Below, one piece after another: positions 5,146 through 6,171 of a stretch of DNA of 6,171 nt. Under the pieces are notes generated by a model. The model was not told the DNA's origin and made no database searches. It saw only the letters and a list, made by a program, of their open reading frames with translations. A program made the position numbers and the translations under genes. Source of the DNA: Cyanobacteria bacterium UBA9579 (GTDB lineage Bacteria; Cyanobacteriota; Vampirovibrionia; Gastranaerophilales; UBA9579); assembly GCA_003499585.1 (NCBI GenBank), contig DNSU01000006.1, positions 1 to 6,171 of the forward strand. Reading direction: 5' to 3'. Position 1 is the first letter of the stretch, and every line of letters starts with the position of its first letter.

Positions 5146-6171
5146 TTAAGCAACTGGCAAACTAAAGTAGAAGGTTGTACCTTTATCAACTTCAGATTCA
5201 AACCATATCCTGCCGTCATGTTCTTCAATTATCTGCTTTGATAAATATAATCCAAGACCTGATCCTATCTCTCTTTTTGTAGTCGGATATCTCTGGAATA
5301 TTTTAGGCTTTGATTCTTCAGGAATTCCTCTTCCATTATCACTGACAGATACTTGAACCTCATTATCTGCCTTTTTAGCTGCAACAATTATTTGAGTTCC
5401 TTTTTTATTGTGTTTTATTGCATTGCTGATGAGATTTACCAAAACTCTGTTAATCTCAGTTTGATCCATCATAACAAGAGGTAAATCAGGTTGAATATCC
5501 ATAGTAATGTCTGATTCTTGAGATTTTGCAAAATGTTTTAAAGACCTGACTGCTGCCTCAATTGTATCCTGTATATTACCAGCTTGCAGTGTTAAAGCAA
5601 TCTTTCCTGATTCGTAGTGGTATACAGAAAGCATATTATTTACAATTCTAAGCAATTCTTCATTAGTAGAGTAAATATCCTGCATATATTCAATATAATT
5701 TCTCAGCTCTGTGGAAAGATCTCTTGATGTAATAAATTCAATCGCCTTTTGTTCAGCAATTATCGGACTTCTTAAATCATGAGTCAAAGTTGCAATAAAT
5801 GTTCTTCTGGTTTCATCCAATTCCTGCCTTTGAGCTTGCTCAAAGAATATAATAGATACAGTATCAATCATCAATTTGAAAAGATCTACTTCATCAGAGG
5901 TCCATTTTCTGGGAGTTTCAGAAGTTATCAATGTAGTACCGGTAACACTTTCTTCTAGCAGTTCATATGCTTTTTTTGCACTCGGATATAACATTATTGC
6001 TTGAATTTTGTTAGATAATAAATATTCCCTAAGCGCGGTATTCTGAATTTCTTCTGCCACATCATATATAATAATTGCCTGTGTAGGATAAGGTTTAAGT
6101 TCCACAGTAGATTCTGCTGATAAAAGAACTTGTTTATAAAGGGATTTAAACATTTCAGGTTGCTGCAAGTC
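5146..6171 (-). CDS. Sensor histidine kinase, GAF-like + HisKA + HATPase_c (5' end outside window)
   Basis: The frame is open to the right edge, giving 341 visible residues (numbered from the codon at 6171-6169). A TTG at 6168 and an ATG at 6153 are internal codons, not likely starts. Visible residues 1 to about 110 look like the end of a GAF-type sensory domain, including RKWTSDEVDLFKLMIDTV (88-105). The phosphoacceptor H131 is in THDLRSP. The kinase domain shows the N box NLISNAIKH (246-254), G1 DNGRGI (278-283), the F box (KIFQRY) and G2 GSGLGL (303-308), ending with GTTF and FSLPVA. All catalytic motifs are intact. No receiver domain follows and no response regulator gene is in view, so the partner is unknown. 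No membrane segment is visible in this part, which suggests a soluble, cytoplasmic sensor, but the missing N-terminus could change that. The H-box region (FIATLTHDLRSP) resembles cyanobacterial kinases from memory. Confidence 0.93.
   Translation of the reverse strand, partial: DLQQPEMFKSLYKQVLLSAESTVELKPYPTQAIIIYDVAEEIQNTALREYLLSNKIQAIMLYPSAKKAYELLEESVTGTTLITSETPRKWTSDEVDLFKLMIDTVSIIFFEQAQRQELDETRRTFIATLTHDLRSPIIAEQKAIEFITSRDLSTELRNYIEYMQDIYSTNEELLRIVNNMLSVYHYESGKIALTLQAGNIQDTIEAAVRSLKHFAKSQESDITMDIQPDLPLVMMDQTEINRVLVNLISNAIKHNKKGTQIIVAAKKADNEVQVSVSDNGRGIPEESKPKIFQRYPTTKREIGSGLGLYLSKQIIEEHDGRIWFESEVDKGTTFYFSLPVA

Noticed and set aside
6153..6168. TTG (6168-6166) or ATG (6153-6151) as the start of the kinase
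   Set aside because: The frame stays open to the window edge and the visible N-terminal part is an incomplete GAF-like domain, so the gene continues outside.
1..6171. tRNA, rRNA, CRISPR array, insertion sequence or attachment site
   Set aside because: I saw no cloverleaf, no regularly spaced repeats, no transposase and no terminal inverted repeats. The two-copy upstream block is not CRISPR-like because the distance between copies is a whole gene.

Overview
The window is AT-rich bacterial DNA with short intergenic spaces. It carries three recognisable housekeeping genes (ribosomal protein L9, a GNAT acetyltransferase, a TrmA-family 23S rRNA methyltransferase), one truncated sensor histidine kinase, and three proteins I cannot assign to a family. 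My best guess for the source is a non-photosynthetic relative of Cyanobacteria (Melainabacteria/Vampirovibrionia, for example Gastranaerophilales). This rests on three things: the GNAT resembles the cyanobacterial/plastid Ycf52 type, the kinase H-box resembles cyanobacterial kinases, and two unassigned proteins carry a short N-terminal SFKG/SFGN-type motif that I recall from proteins of that group. This is inference from memory; another low-GC phylum is not excluded.

Layout. Positions 1-420 (+) are the 3' end of a Gln/Ala/Pro-rich protein with a four-cysteine knuckle. A near-perfect bidirectional terminator (437-472) separates it from a convergent minus-strand operon. That operon reads GNAT acetyltransferase (981-1460) then rplI (487-984), coupled by an ATGA overlap; its predicted promoter contains an inverted repeat. 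Upstream on the same strand is rlmD (1560-2945). After a divergent intergenic region come two plus-strand genes of almost equal length, 3190-3978 (262 aa) and 4095-4889 (264 aa), closed by a strong terminator (4894-4945). Positions 4946-5145 hold no convincing ORF but do hold a near-palindrome next to a -10-like hexamer, two possible stems, and an orphan plus-strand intrinsic terminator; I mark a candidate small RNA there. The window ends in a minus-strand GAF-like/HisKA/HATPase_c kinase (5146-6171) whose N-terminus lies outside.

How the parts relate. L9, RlmD and possibly the GNAT belong to ribosome assembly or general housekeeping. The most interesting part is the 3190/4095 pair. The two proteins are not obviously homologous, yet both start with a polar tail ending in [VI]SF[KG][GN], followed by a charged linker and Gly/Ala-rich hydrophobic segments. 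Both genes are also preceded, at exactly the same distance from the ATG, by a 36-nt block identical at 28 positions with an 18-nt core identical at 16. I read them as two members of a co-regulated set marked by a shared promoter/operator and a shared N-terminal tag. The function is unknown.
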